A DNA stretch of 9,717 bases from CAZOOK01 sp964581385. GTDB lineage: Bacteria; Pseudomonadota; Gammaproteobacteria; Nevskiales; Nevskiaceae. This document shows positions 1 to 6,516 of this stretch, one piece after another. The stretch is taken from the NCBI GenBank assembly GCA_964581385.1, contig CAZOOK010000078.1, positions 1-9,717 of the forward strand, given 5' to 3'. Position numbers and translations under genes: made by a program. Positions within the stretch are counted from its first letter, which is position 1. Each line of letters starts with the position of its first letter. A model generated the notes under the pieces. It was not told the DNA's origin. It worked only from the letters and a program-made list of their open reading frames with translations, and made no database searches.

Positions 1-192
1 CTTGTCCATCCTCAATTGGCTTCCGGATACCGGACATTCGTGAACTGCAGAAAGGGGCTGGGGCCGACAAATTATCGAAACTGTGGCGACGGTGCATAAG
101 CAAGTGGTTTTCCATAGCCAGAGTAATCGGCAGGCCCCTTACTGAACTGCGCTCCTGATTGCCAGGGCGCTAGAATTCGTCCCCGCCGTGAA

Positions 193-1422
193 TTATGAGC
201 CTGTCACGGCCGTAAGGGCACCAGTACTCGCATCAATTGTGTATGCATATGCGAGGCCGAAATCATCCGCCACGTAAGCGAATTTTCCGGTGGGATCGAT
301 GGTGATGGAGCCTACATAAGAATAATCTCCCGGCAGAAAGTACGGGGAGCCGGCCACGGAATAGAGTGCACCGGTACTCGAATCAATCGCGTAGGCGAAG
401 ACGGCCTCGGTTTGGGTGACAACAGCCACGCCCACGACGTACGCGTATTTTCCAGTGGGATCGACAGTTATGGGGCTGAATTCTATGGCAGTAAGTTCCA
501 CGATCGGCGAACCCGCTACGACGGCTGTGAATGCCCCCGTGCCCGCATCGATCGTGTAGGCAAATGCGCCGGGGGAGCGACCAGATGTCGCCATGTAAGC
601 GAATTTTCCGGTGGGGTCAACCGTAACAGAGGACGACGTCCCCCCCGCGTAGGGCGAGCCCGCCATGGGCGTGAGTGTGCCGGTACGCGCATCGATGGTG
701 TACGCAGAAATATTGTAAGAACCAGAATTCGCTGCGTAAGCGAATTTTCCGGAAGGATCAATCGCGACGGAGGTGGGCAGCGTCCCCGCCGCGAATGGGG
801 AGCCCGCATCGGCCGCGAGTACACCGGTGCTCGCGTCGATCGCGTAGGCGGATACATTGTTGGAACCCACATTGGCCACGTAAGCAAATTTTCCGGTAGG
901 GTCAACCGTGATGGGAGACGGCTGCATCCTCGCCGCGAACGGCGAGCCAGCCACGGCCGCCAGTGCACCGGTACTTGCGTCGATCGCGTAGGCGGATACA
1001 TTGTTGGAACCCGCATTCGCCACGTAAGCAAATTTTCCGGTAGGGTCAACCGTGACGGGGGATGGCTGCATCCCCGCGGGGAACGGTGAGTTAGCCACGG
1101 CCGCGAGCGCACCGGTACTCGCATCAATCGTGTAGGCAGAGACGTTGTTGGAGCCAGAATTCGTCACGTAGGCGAATTTTCCGGTAGGGTCGACCGTGAT
1201 GGAGGAAGGCTGCGTCCCAGCCGCAAACGGCGAGCCAGCCACGGCCGCGAGTGCACCGGTGCTCGCATCGATCGTGTAGGCAGAGACGTTGTTGGAGCCA
1301 GAATTCGTCACATAAGCGAACTCGGGCGTGGGCGGAGCGTTGGCCCCGCCACCACCACACGCGGTCACTGCTAGCAGGCAAACGCCCACAAACGCGGTAG
1401 AAGCAATTTTGAGCAAATCCAC
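193..1422 (-). CDS. YVTN/YncE-type beta-propeller lipoprotein
   Basis: This encodes a 409-residue predicted lipoprotein. Residues 1-21 form a signal peptide with a short basic N-terminus and a hydrophobic core, ending in a VTAC lipobox with the lipidated Cys at 22. Glycines follow it rather than Asp, which favours outer-membrane sorting. From residue 35 the protein is a series of beta-propeller repeats with the pattern FAYV.N.GSNNVSAY.ID, then TGAL, GSPF and VDPTGK. There are seven full repeats (47-55 residues) plus a final partial repeat of 29 residues, which fits a seven-bladed propeller. The start codon is GTG, preceded by GGGA seven bases upstream. The family (YVTN repeats, lactonase-like fold) is usually secreted or surface bound, often of unknown substrate. 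Repeats 1-4 are almost identical, while later ones diverge and lengthen. No enzymatic residues can be assigned, so binding or structural work is as likely as lactonase activity. Confidence 0.85.
   Translation of the reverse strand: MDLLKIASTAFVGVCLLAVTACGGGGANAPPTPEFAYVTNSGSNNVSAYTIDASTGALAAVAGSPFAAGTQPSSITVDPTGKFAYVTNSGSNNVSAYTIDASTGALAAVANSPFPAGMQPSPVTVDPTGKFAYVANAGSNNVSAYAIDASTGALAAVAGSPFAARMQPSPITVDPTGKFAYVANVGSNNVSAYAIDASTGVLAADAGSPFAAGTLPTSVAIDPSGKFAYAANSGSYNISAYTIDARTGTLTPMAGSPYAGGTSSSVTVDPTGKFAYMATSGRSPGAFAYTIDAGTGAFTAVVAGSPIVELTAIEFSPITVDPTGKYAYVVGVAVVTQTEAVFAYAIDSSTGALYSVAGSPYFLPGDYSYVGSITIDPTGKFAYVADDFGLAYAYTIDASTGALTAVTGS
196..1320 (-). repeat. Tandem 144-bp propeller repeats within the lipoprotein gene
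   Basis: Read on the minus strand, units lie at 1177-1320, 1033-1176, 889-1032 and 745-888 (each exactly 144 bp, 48 codons), then 604-744 (47 codons), 448-603 (52), 283-447 (55) and a partial unit at 196-282. The first four are nearly identical at the DNA level, recognisable by recurring TTTTCCGGT and TTGTTGGA strings on the plus strand. All length changes are multiples of three, so the frame is preserved. This is a coding repeat and not a CRISPR array. Confidence 0.85.
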
Positions 1423-1631
1423 TTGAATATCCCGGGAAATTGACTACCACTCAGGAAGTTCCTGCCGCTTACTTCATATTTACTGGGAAGTGTTTCAGAA
1501 TTCAGACATCACCGAACAGTAGTGCGTTTCAATTATCGACTTGCTGGACGGAATAGAACTACCGCACGGATATTCATTGCCCGATAGCAGTCACTCGTGA
1601 ATGTCTCAAAAGGGCTGGGACTGACATGCGA
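1423..1631. other. Intergenic region, no recognisable gene
   Basis: This stretch separates two minus-strand genes and should contain the promoter of the lipoprotein gene. I see no convincing -35/-10 pair, hairpin or small gene. Confidence 0.4.
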
Positions 1632-2189
1632 TCAAAGGCATGTTGTCATTATCGTCGCAGAGATTTTCGCAATCTTATCAACTCCACCATCTACTTTCGA
1701 AGTCAAAGAGACGTTTACTTTTGTGGCACAAGCGATTGAGCCTTGAAGCTTGATCATCGCCATTGAATGTTCAACGTCACCAATAGTTACTTCAAATCCG
1801 GCAGCAACAAGCTTCTTCGTAGCATCGCTAATGGGCATTCCCTCGGCCAGCTCCGTCGACATGAACTCGCTCAGGTCTGTCCCTGGTGGGCCAGTTGCCG
1901 GAATCAACCCAGAGGCGTCGATCTGTTTGTATTTCTGTTCGAGCGCGGCACGAAGCGCCATGCCTTCTTCTATAAGGAGGATATCGTGGCGACGCGTCTC
2001 AGCACTCCCCACTGAAAACCCGTTGAATGCCTCCGTTAGAAAATCTCGCACGAGCCAAGACTTTCCGGACCACCAGACGAGTAGCAGCGTCGCCAAAGTT
2101 ATTCCTACGACAAGAATCCATCCCAGCCGTATTCTGGATTTTTGCATCCTTAGTTGCCCGCTGCCATTGTGGCCATTGCCAATTTCCAC
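1632..2189 (-). CDS. Hypothetical single-pass membrane protein
   Basis: This encodes an up-to-185-residue protein that I do not recognise. Near the N-terminus there is one clear membrane segment (ILVVGITLATLLLVWW), preceded by a basic stretch, followed by a soluble domain of about 140 residues. This suggests an anchored periplasmic protein. The soluble part has a charged helical region (EEGMALRAALEQKYKQ) and a C-terminal part with two cysteines, one in SIACATK and one as the penultimate residue, which could form a disulfide. The start is uncertain: GTG at 2189 gives 185 residues, and ATG at 2147 gives a tighter N-terminus (MQKSRIRLGW). Neither has a good ribosome binding site. The layout of one N-terminal helix and a C-terminal Cys pair recalls pilin-like proteins, but the prepilin cleavage motif is absent, so I make no pilin call. 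Confidence 0.6.
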   Translation of the reverse strand: MEIGNGHNGSGQLRMQKSRIRLGWILVVGITLATLLLVWWSGKSWLVRDFLTEAFNGFSVGSAETRRHDILLIEEGMALRAALEQKYKQIDASGLIPATGPPGTDLSEFMSTELAEGMPISDATKKLVAAGFEVTIGDVEHSMAMIKLQGSIACATKVNVSLTSKVDGGVDKIAKISATIMTTCL

Positions 2190-2390
2190 ATTTCAGAAAC
2201 TAGGAAGCAGAAGGGATCAAACAACCCGAAAGCTGACGGTCGTCACCGACTGCAACGGGCTGCCCCCGCCGGTTGCGGACTTCGTCGGCAGCGTGCCGGA
2301 AGCAGCCAGTGGGCCACCTGAAGTCGCGGCCACATCATTCCGCATACGGACACGCAAATCATGACGTGGCTGTCCAGTACCGGGCGACCA
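2190..2390. other. Intergenic region, no supported gene
   Basis: GC-rich sequence between two minus-strand genes. Short open frames exist on both strands but have no ribosome binding site and no recognisable motif. I see no terminator. Confidence 0.35.
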
Positions 2391-2867
2391 CTATAAATTC
2401 GGCGGCACGGTGTGATCGTCCTCAGGATGGAGCCGCTGGTGAACGGCGCGTTCGAAAGTTCCGCCGAGTGTGAGAACGAATATCAGCAGCACGAACGCCA
2501 CAAATACCGGCTTAAATATTCCCGCGCCGCAGGATGCGCCGAAAAGCGCGGCAACCCAGATCGCCGCTGCCGTGGTAAGGCCATGAATTCGCTTTTCGTT
2601 GACGCTGTGCAGAATCACTCCGGCGCCGAGGAAGCCAATGCCGGTGATCAAACCCTGGATGACACGACTCTGTGCGTCCGCAATATGCGCGCCCTCGGCA
2701 CCGGATAGTTGCCCGCTGACCATGACGATAAGCGCCGAGCCCAAGGCTACGAGTGCATGGGTACGCACGCCGGCCGGCTTGCCATGCAAATCCCGGTTCA
2801 GCCCGATGAGACTGCCAATCACGGTAGCCATGAACAAACGCAGTACCAAGTTCAAATCAATGGGCAT
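2391..2867 (-). CDS. MgtC/SapB family membrane protein
   Basis: This encodes a 158-residue inner-membrane protein of the MgtC/SapB family. Family landmarks appear in order: a first helix running into IGSLIGLNRDLHGKPAG (the family's IGLxRE-type motif), RTHALVALGSALIVM, then GLITGIGFLGAGVILH and GLTTAAAIWVAALFGASCGAG, then a last hydrophobic segment and a charged tail. Length matches the short family members that lack the extra C-terminal domain of Salmonella MgtC. The ATG at 2867 is preferred over the upstream one at 2924 because AAGGA lies 9-10 bases before it and the protein then begins directly at the family N-terminus (MPIDLNLVLRLFMATV). Some members affect Mg2+ limitation responses or F-type ATP synthase; most chromosomal homologues have unproven roles. 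It is divergent from the DUF2252 gene, sharing an intergenic region of about 110 bp. Confidence 0.9.
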   Translation of the reverse strand: MPIDLNLVLRLFMATVIGSLIGLNRDLHGKPAGVRTHALVALGSALIVMVSGQLSGAEGAHIADAQSRVIQGLITGIGFLGAGVILHSVNEKRIHGLTTAAAIWVAALFGASCGAGIFKPVFVAFVLLIFVLTLGGTFERAVHQRLHPEDDHTVPPNL

Positions 2868-2880
2868 CACGAAATGTCCT
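2868..2880 (-). promoter_or_regulatory. Ribosome binding site deciding the mgtC-like start
   Basis: On the minus strand this reads AGGACATTTCGTG immediately before ATG, with one more A upstream giving AAGGA. The motif sits 9-10 bases from the start, supporting the 158-residue form over a 19-residue N-terminal extension. Confidence 0.65.
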
Positions 2881-2917
2881 TGCGAGTAGACAGCTATCCT
2901 GCCGATGGTGACGGAGT

Positions 2918-2946
2918 TTCTCAACGCATCCGGATTGAGCTATAAA
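2918..2946 (+). promoter_or_regulatory. Candidate promoter of the DUF2252 gene
   Basis: A TATAAA -10 at 2941-2946 lies 17 bp downstream of TTCTCA at 2918-2923, a 4/6 match to the -35 consensus. Transcription would start near 2953, about 25 bases before the ATG at 2979. This is consensus matching only. Confidence 0.4.
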
Positions 2947-2978
2947 GTCGCCCCTTCGTCCTCTCATTGAAACGCGAA

Positions 2979-4172
2979 ATGACCCGAGACGTGATCAAGC
3001 GCATTGCCCAACACAACCGCGGGCGCCAGCCGGATCTGTTTCAGCGCAAATGCGAACGCATGCGCCAGAGCCCCTTCTTGTTCTTTCGTGGCACCTGTCA
3101 TCTGTTTTACGAGGATTGGCCGGCGCGCGGAAAGCTGAATCACGCGCCGCTCGGTTGGATTTGTGGCGACCTGCATCTAGAGAATTTCGGCGTGTACAAG
3201 GGTGACAACCGGCAGGTTTATTTCGATCTGAACGATTTCGATGAGGCGGCGCTGGCGCCGTGCACATGGGAACTCGCGCGCTTCAGCACCAGTGTGCTGC
3301 TGGCCTCGACCGAAGCGGGCCTGTCCGCTGCTGCCTCCCGGAAACTGGTTACTGCCTATCTGTCGGCCTATCAGCAAGCACTGATTGCAGGTAAAGCACG
3401 TTGGCTTGAGCGCGCGGTCGTACAAGGCGCTATCAAATCGTTGCTCGATCATGCCACCACCAGGACGCATGTGGAACTGCTCGATCGGCGCACCACCATT
3501 AAAGCTGGGGTACGACAGATCCGGATCGACGCAGAACATACCCTTCCGCTGTCGACGACGGAACGCGCGGAGGTCCGTACAGCGACTCAGCAGTTCGGGC
3601 GGAATCTCGGGCGCCCGAAATTTTTCAAGGTTCTGGATGTCGCGCGGCGCGTGGCTGGCGTCGGCAGCCTAGGGGTTGATCGTTACATGGTACTTGTCGA
3701 AGGAAAGGGCTCGCCGGACCAGAACCACCTCATCGATCTCAAGCTCGCGATCCCATCAGAGGTTGGCCGTTCGCTGCGCAAGTTGCAGCCGCGTTGGCAC
3801 AGCGAAGCACATCGAGTCGTCGAGTTGCAACGTCGTGCCCAAGCCGTGTCACCCGCATTTCTGTCTGCCATCGAAGTGGGTGGAAAATATTTCGTGCTGC
3901 GCGAGCTGCAACCGCTGGAGGATCGCTTGGACCTAGACGATCTGGCGAAAAATGGCCAGCTCGAAGAAACGATTGAAACAATGGGGCAACTTACAGCGTG
4001 GTCGCATTTGCGCAGCGGTGGCCGGCAGGGGTCGGCAACTGCCGACGACTGGATCGAATTTGCCACTAAGGATGGCTGGATGCGACGTGTTGCCGATTAC
4101 AGCCGAAGCTACCAACAAACCGTCGAGCTAAATTGGAAGGAATTCCGGACAGCGCCGATCACGATTAAGTGA
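2979..4172 (+). CDS. DUF2252 family protein (kinase-like motifs)
   Basis: This encodes a 397-residue cytoplasmic protein of the DUF2252 family. Signature motifs are visible: SPFLFFRGTCHLFY (residues 31-44), GDLHLENFG (63-71) and FDLNDFDE (82-89) followed by WELARFSTSV. The second and third strongly resemble the catalytic loop (HGDxHxxN) and metal-binding Asp motif of aminoglycoside-phosphotransferase-like kinases, so an ATP-dependent phosphotransferase activity is plausible. No substrate can be inferred. The C-terminal part contains GKYFVLRELQP and AWSHLRSGG, also usual for the family. Length is within the family range. ATG at 2979 gives the natural N-terminus (MTRDVIKRI); a TTG at 2967 would add four residues. 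No strong ribosome binding site is seen. The 3' end overlaps the convergent ihfA-like chimera by 45 bp. Confidence 0.87.
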   Translation: MTRDVIKRIAQHNRGRQPDLFQRKCERMRQSPFLFFRGTCHLFYEDWPARGKLNHAPLGWICGDLHLENFGVYKGDNRQVYFDLNDFDEAALAPCTWELARFSTSVLLASTEAGLSAAASRKLVTAYLSAYQQALIAGKARWLERAVVQGAIKSLLDHATTRTHVELLDRRTTIKAGVRQIRIDAEHTLPLSTTERAEVRTATQQFGRNLGRPKFFKVLDVARRVAGVGSLGVDRYMVLVEGKGSPDQNHLIDLKLAIPSEVGRSLRKLQPRWHSEAHRVVELQRRAQAVSPAFLSAIEVGGKYFVLRELQPLEDRLDLDDLAKNGQLEETIETMGQLTAWSHLRSGGRQGSATADDWIEFATKDGWMRRVADYSRSYQQTVELNWKEFRTAPITIK

Positions 4173-4628
4173 ACGGCCGTTGACGTAGCGTGCCATGAGC
4201 CGACATCCGCGATTGGACCAGAAGCCGTCACCAAACAGATCCGGCATAACCTTTTGCGACCACGCTGCCTTTTCCTCGGGGCTGCCCAAGGCGTCCATCT
4301 TCGCCATCAGTCCATTGGTTGCGGAATCTGGATCGATAACGAACAGCGCACTCAGGTAAAAACCGCCGACTACAGGATCCTCGCTTGACTGAAACCGTTG
4401 CTTCACAATGCGGCCCAGGCTTTTGCGGACCTTGATATCTGTTAGGCCCGCCGCAAGCGCATCCAATAGCTCGCAATTCCCGAAGCCAGAGAGGCCGACC
4501 GGTTCACGTTGCTCCAGTTGTGCGCGGATCTCCTCGAAAAACAGGTCAACGAAATCCTTGGCCTCGCGGCCATTGAGGCCAATCTCGTCCGCCAGCGTCT
4601 GTGCCAACTCAGCTTTGGTCAGCGTCAT
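4128..4628 (-). pseudogene. Chimeric ihfA fragment (IHF-alpha N-terminus fused to unrelated sequence)
   Basis: This 166-codon frame starts like integration host factor alpha: MTLTKAELAQ, then GLNGREAKDFVDLFFEEIR and LSGFGN up to about residue 55. It is collinear with IHF-alpha, including the dimerisation helices and the LSGFGNF turn. From about residue 56 the family sequence stops: the RPGRNPKTG beta-arm that inserts into the DNA minor groove, and the C-terminal helix, are missing in all three frames of that strand. Instead there are about 110 residues I do not recognise (for example PDSATNGLMAKMDALGSPEE), with only weak resemblance to helical repeats of large NTPases. The frame stays open, so a translated fusion is possible, but as an IHF subunit it is broken. 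No clear ribosome binding site precedes 4628, and an in-frame ATG lies at 4673. A full-length ihfA is presumably elsewhere in the genome. Confidence 0.7.
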
Positions 4629-4942
4629 TTCATCATGAGTGAGAATCAGTTGCGCGCGTGATGATGACGGCATCCAACACGTTTCGAAATAAATGGTTCA
4701 ATACATTGATCCGTTTATTTTCAGAACGTCTTGATTGAAGCTGACGGACTTGCAATGCTAATCGTGTTGGCGCGTAAGCGTTGACGCTGTCAATACAACA
4801 GTCAGGAAATTTCAGCATGGCCAAGTCGGGTAGCCGCGAGGCCATCACTACTCATTATTTGGGACGCTAAGCTCACGTTTGCTAATCGCGCTCGCGAGCT
4901 AGAGCCAGATGATCAACTACCGGAATAGAGGCTGACGACGAC
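4629..4942. other. Intergenic region with short repeats, no gene
   Basis: This separates the divergent ihfA-like fragment and the excisionase-like gene. It holds a 9-bp direct repeat TGCTAATCG (4756-4764 and 4880-4888), an 8-bp inverted pair CCAACACG (4674-4681) and CGTGTTGG (4763-4770), and a 10-bp palindrome GCTCGCGAGC (4890-4899). These might be regulator or excisionase sites. I see no convincing promoter or gene. Confidence 0.4.
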
Positions 4943-5263
4943 ATGAAGCTTATCGTCGCCTCGCGCTGGGCTGAGAAATACTTCGAGCCCGGCAGCAGAC
5001 CGGACCTTCGCACCGTCCGCGCGTGGATTGCGTCAGGCGAAGTACCGGGGAAAGTGATTGGAAAGCGGGCATATGTCGATGAACAGAGTTGGCTCGATAA
5101 GCCCGCCACCGGCGACGTCCTTGTCGATCGAGTAGAGAATGCAGCAGCACCTACGCGGCCTCCACTTCGGTCCAGCGCTCGCCGTGGCGATCGAGATAGA
5201 CGCGGGTCATCTGCTCCGACGAGTGTCCGAGCAGCAATTGAATCTTTGGCTCGGGCCACTTGA
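4943..5263 (+). CDS. Putative excisionase / small winged-HTH DNA-binding protein
   Basis: This encodes a 106-residue protein with the layout of phage and island excisionases. An N-terminal MKLIVASRWAEKYF segment leads into a MerR/Xis-like recognition region: DLRTVRAWIASGEVPG (residues 21-36), then KVIGKRAYVDEQSWL (37-51). The aromatic-rich wing with a valine-aspartate turn is typical of Xis proteins that read a short element and bend DNA at att sites. The last 35 or so residues are Arg- and Ser-rich and are encoded antisense to the integrase C-terminus, so they are probably a passive tail. A TAGAGG lies 11 bases before the ATG. It is convergent with the integrase gene, overlapping by 113 bp. 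The likely role is directing excision with that recombinase; a simple regulator is the main alternative. Confidence 0.65.
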   Translation: MKLIVASRWAEKYFEPGSRPDLRTVRAWIASGEVPGKVIGKRAYVDEQSWLDKPATGDVLVDRVENAAAPTRPPLRSSARRGDRDRRGSSAPTSVRAAIESLARAT

Positions 5264-6260
5264 GCGTTTCGCGATAGTGGTCTGCACCCATGGCGCGGAT
5301 TTCGTGGAATGATGGGCGCTCGCCCGGTGCCATCCGAGCATATTCAGGAATGACCTGATCGCGCAACTCGGCAAATGTTCGCGTCAACATTTCCGGAGCC
5401 ACCTGCTTGTGGTGCCGCTTCCAGTCCGCTTTGACGATCCGCTCCGGCACTTTATGTATCAGAAACGGACAATCGCCGCGCTCTGCGGAGTTTAGGCAGC
5501 CGATGATGGCCATGCGAAGCTGCGGACCGGGCGTGATACGCAGGAGACCGGTTCCGTGTCCTTCAACTTTTTTCTGTCGGATTGCGAGTTTTCCGTCCGT
5601 CCAGGCCGAGGCCTCGATCAAAGTTAGATCTTCGCGCCGCTGCAGCGACCAGCGCGCCAAATCGAGAGAACATTTGAACCATGGCGCCGCCGCCGCGTAG
5701 ATCCGTTCGAAGTGCTCCCATGGCAGGCGCTCACGCTTCACCTCGAAATCGCGCTTAATCGTCATGTCAACAGGATTGTCATCCCGCAGGCCCTGTGCAA
5801 CGGCGTGCCGGAAAATTTGTCCGAGCAGTGAGCGGTATCGATTCGACATACGCGGCGGAAAACTGCCTAGGAACTCAGCAATCGCGCGTCGATCAATGAC
5901 GCCGATGTCCCGATGGACTCCAATCCGACGTGCAATAGTCGTGATCATCTGCGCTGTATCCTTGCGCGTTTTTTCTGCGAGCGTCTTGTTCGCAAGAACC
6001 TCTTCGTCGTACCAGATCAGATGTTCACCGAGCGTGCGCGCCGGCCTCTCGATCTTTGCCATAAGTCTAGCAACAGGGTCTTCGACCAGTTTTGCGTTCT
6101 GTGCCAGCACCACCTTTTTGGCGGCTTCGAAGTCGGAACCCAGGCTGACGAACTTCCCGGTCTTCGGATTCTTATAACGATAATAGGTGCGGCCTTTTGA
6201 GACCGAGGGATAGAGGTTCGGCGGCCATTTTCGGCGCATGGGTGACCGTGATCCAGCCAT
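5151..6260 (-). CDS. int: Tyrosine-type site-specific integrase
   Basis: This encodes a 369-residue phage/island integrase that should recombine att sites at the neighbouring tRNA-Pro. The N-terminus (RRKWPPNLYPSVSKGRTYYRY, then NPKTGKFVSLG) is a lambda-type arm-binding domain. A SAM-like core-binding domain spans roughly residues 75-165. The catalytic domain keeps the active-site set: Arg208 in QRREDL, Lys231 in RQKKVEG, His319 and Arg322 in FHEIR, His346 in LLGHSSEQMT and the nucleophile Tyr355 in RVYLDRHG. The ATG at 6260 is chosen because GGAG lies 8 bases upstream and the arm-binding domain begins there; an extension to 6407 would run into the tRNA. It is complete and appears functional. 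It reads away from the tRNA's 5' side, which is unusual. Three arm-like repeats lie just upstream, so it probably regulates itself. Confidence 0.93.
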   Translation of the reverse strand: MAGSRSPMRRKWPPNLYPSVSKGRTYYRYKNPKTGKFVSLGSDFEAAKKVVLAQNAKLVEDPVARLMAKIERPARTLGEHLIWYDEEVLANKTLAEKTRKDTAQMITTIARRIGVHRDIGVIDRRAIAEFLGSFPPRMSNRYRSLLGQIFRHAVAQGLRDDNPVDMTIKRDFEVKRERLPWEHFERIYAAAAPWFKCSLDLARWSLQRREDLTLIEASAWTDGKLAIRQKKVEGHGTGLLRITPGPQLRMAIIGCLNSAERGDCPFLIHKVPERIVKADWKRHHKQVAPEMLTRTFAELRDQVIPEYARMAPGERPSFHEIRAMGADHYRETLKWPEPKIQLLLGHSSEQMTRVYLDRHGERWTEVEAA

Positions 6261-6268
6261 TCCGTGTT

Positions 6269-6281
6269 CTCCGATTTCGGA
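6269..6281 (-). promoter_or_regulatory. Ribosome binding site and small inverted repeat before int
   Basis: On the minus strand TCCGA-AA-TCGGA runs into GGAG, which sits eight bases before the integrase ATG. The 5-bp inverted repeat overlaps the ribosome binding site, so it could be a weak operator or a small occluding hairpin. The ribosome binding site supports the 6260 start. Confidence 0.4.
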
Positions 6282-6313
6282 TATGATACGCGGGCTTGAA
6301 GCGTGTCGGAATG

Positions 6314-6343
6314 TTGCCAACTCGTTGCCAACATTTTGCCAAC
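6314..6343. promoter_or_regulatory. Three arm-type integrase sites, TTGCCAAC at 11-bp period
   Basis: TTGCCAAC occurs at 6314-6321, 6325-6332 and 6336-6343, each start exactly 11 bp after the last, so all lie on one face of the helix. They sit between the integrase start and the tRNA core, the expected position of arm sites bound by the integrase N-terminal domain. The spacing and placement are seen; the binding is inferred. Confidence 0.6.
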
Positions 6344-6380
6344 CCAAAAGCACCGATTGTAAGTTATTGATTTTTAAGTC

Positions 6381-6457
6381 GGGGCGTAGCGCAGTCTGGT
6401 AGCGCACCTGCCTGGGGGGCAGGTGGTCGCAGGTTCAAATCCTGTCGCCCCGACCAT
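6381..6457 (+). tRNA. tRNA-Pro (anticodon GGG)
   Basis: This is a complete 77-nt tRNA with an encoded CCA. The acceptor stem CGGGGCG pairs perfectly with CGCCCCG (6447-6453), followed by discriminator A and CCA. The D arm is GCGC AGTCTGGTA GCGC. The anticodon stem is CCTGC/GCAGG around a seven-base loop CTGGGGG, with anticodon GGG at 6415-6417. The T arm is GCAGG TTCAAAT CCTGT. It decodes CCC. The 3' half from 6416 is repeated at 8309, showing that this gene serves as an integration site. Confidence 0.97.
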
Positions 6458-6459
6458 TT
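6416..6459 (+). repeat. Left attachment repeat (tRNA-Pro 3' half, 44 bp)
   Basis: Bases 6416-6459, from the anticodon loop to two bases past the CCA, are identical to 8309-8352, with an offset of 1893. A direct repeat of a tRNA 3' half is the classic trace of integrase-mediated insertion, where the incoming element rebuilds the tRNA. Confidence 0.85.
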
Positions 6460-6485
6460 AAAAGCAGTGAGTTAGGATGATACGA

Positions 6486-6509
6486 GGCCACCGATTGAGG
6501 TGGCTTTTT
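6486..6509 (+). terminator. Rho-independent terminator after tRNA-Pro
   Basis: GGCCACC-GATTGA-GGTGGC forms a 6-bp GC-rich stem with a 6-base loop, followed directly by TTTTT. It lies 29 bases past the tRNA CCA and would end the tRNA transcript. Confidence 0.75.
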
Positions 6510-6516
6510 CGATTCA

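Noticed and set aside
412..1127. Long open frames on both strands across the lipoprotein gene (412-1089 plus, 516-1127 minus)
   Set aside because: They are by-products of the in-frame 144-bp repeats: repeat periods divisible by three keep other frames open. The products are Arg-rich low-complexity with no motif.
196..1320. Possible CRISPR array from regularly spaced repeats
   Set aside because: The 144-bp units are wholly coding, contiguous and lack separate spacers; they encode propeller blades.
3683..4066. Minus-strand frames inside the DUF2252 gene
   Set aside because: They are Ser/Arg-rich antisense shadows of a gene with clear family motifs.
4633..4848. Small minus-strand frame upstream of the ihfA fragment
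   Set aside because: It has no ribosome binding site, no recognisable motif, and overlaps the IHF-like start.
6261..6407. Integrase start at 6407
   Set aside because: The extension crosses the arm-like repeats and enters the tRNA gene, has no domain similarity, and a good ribosome binding site precedes 6260.
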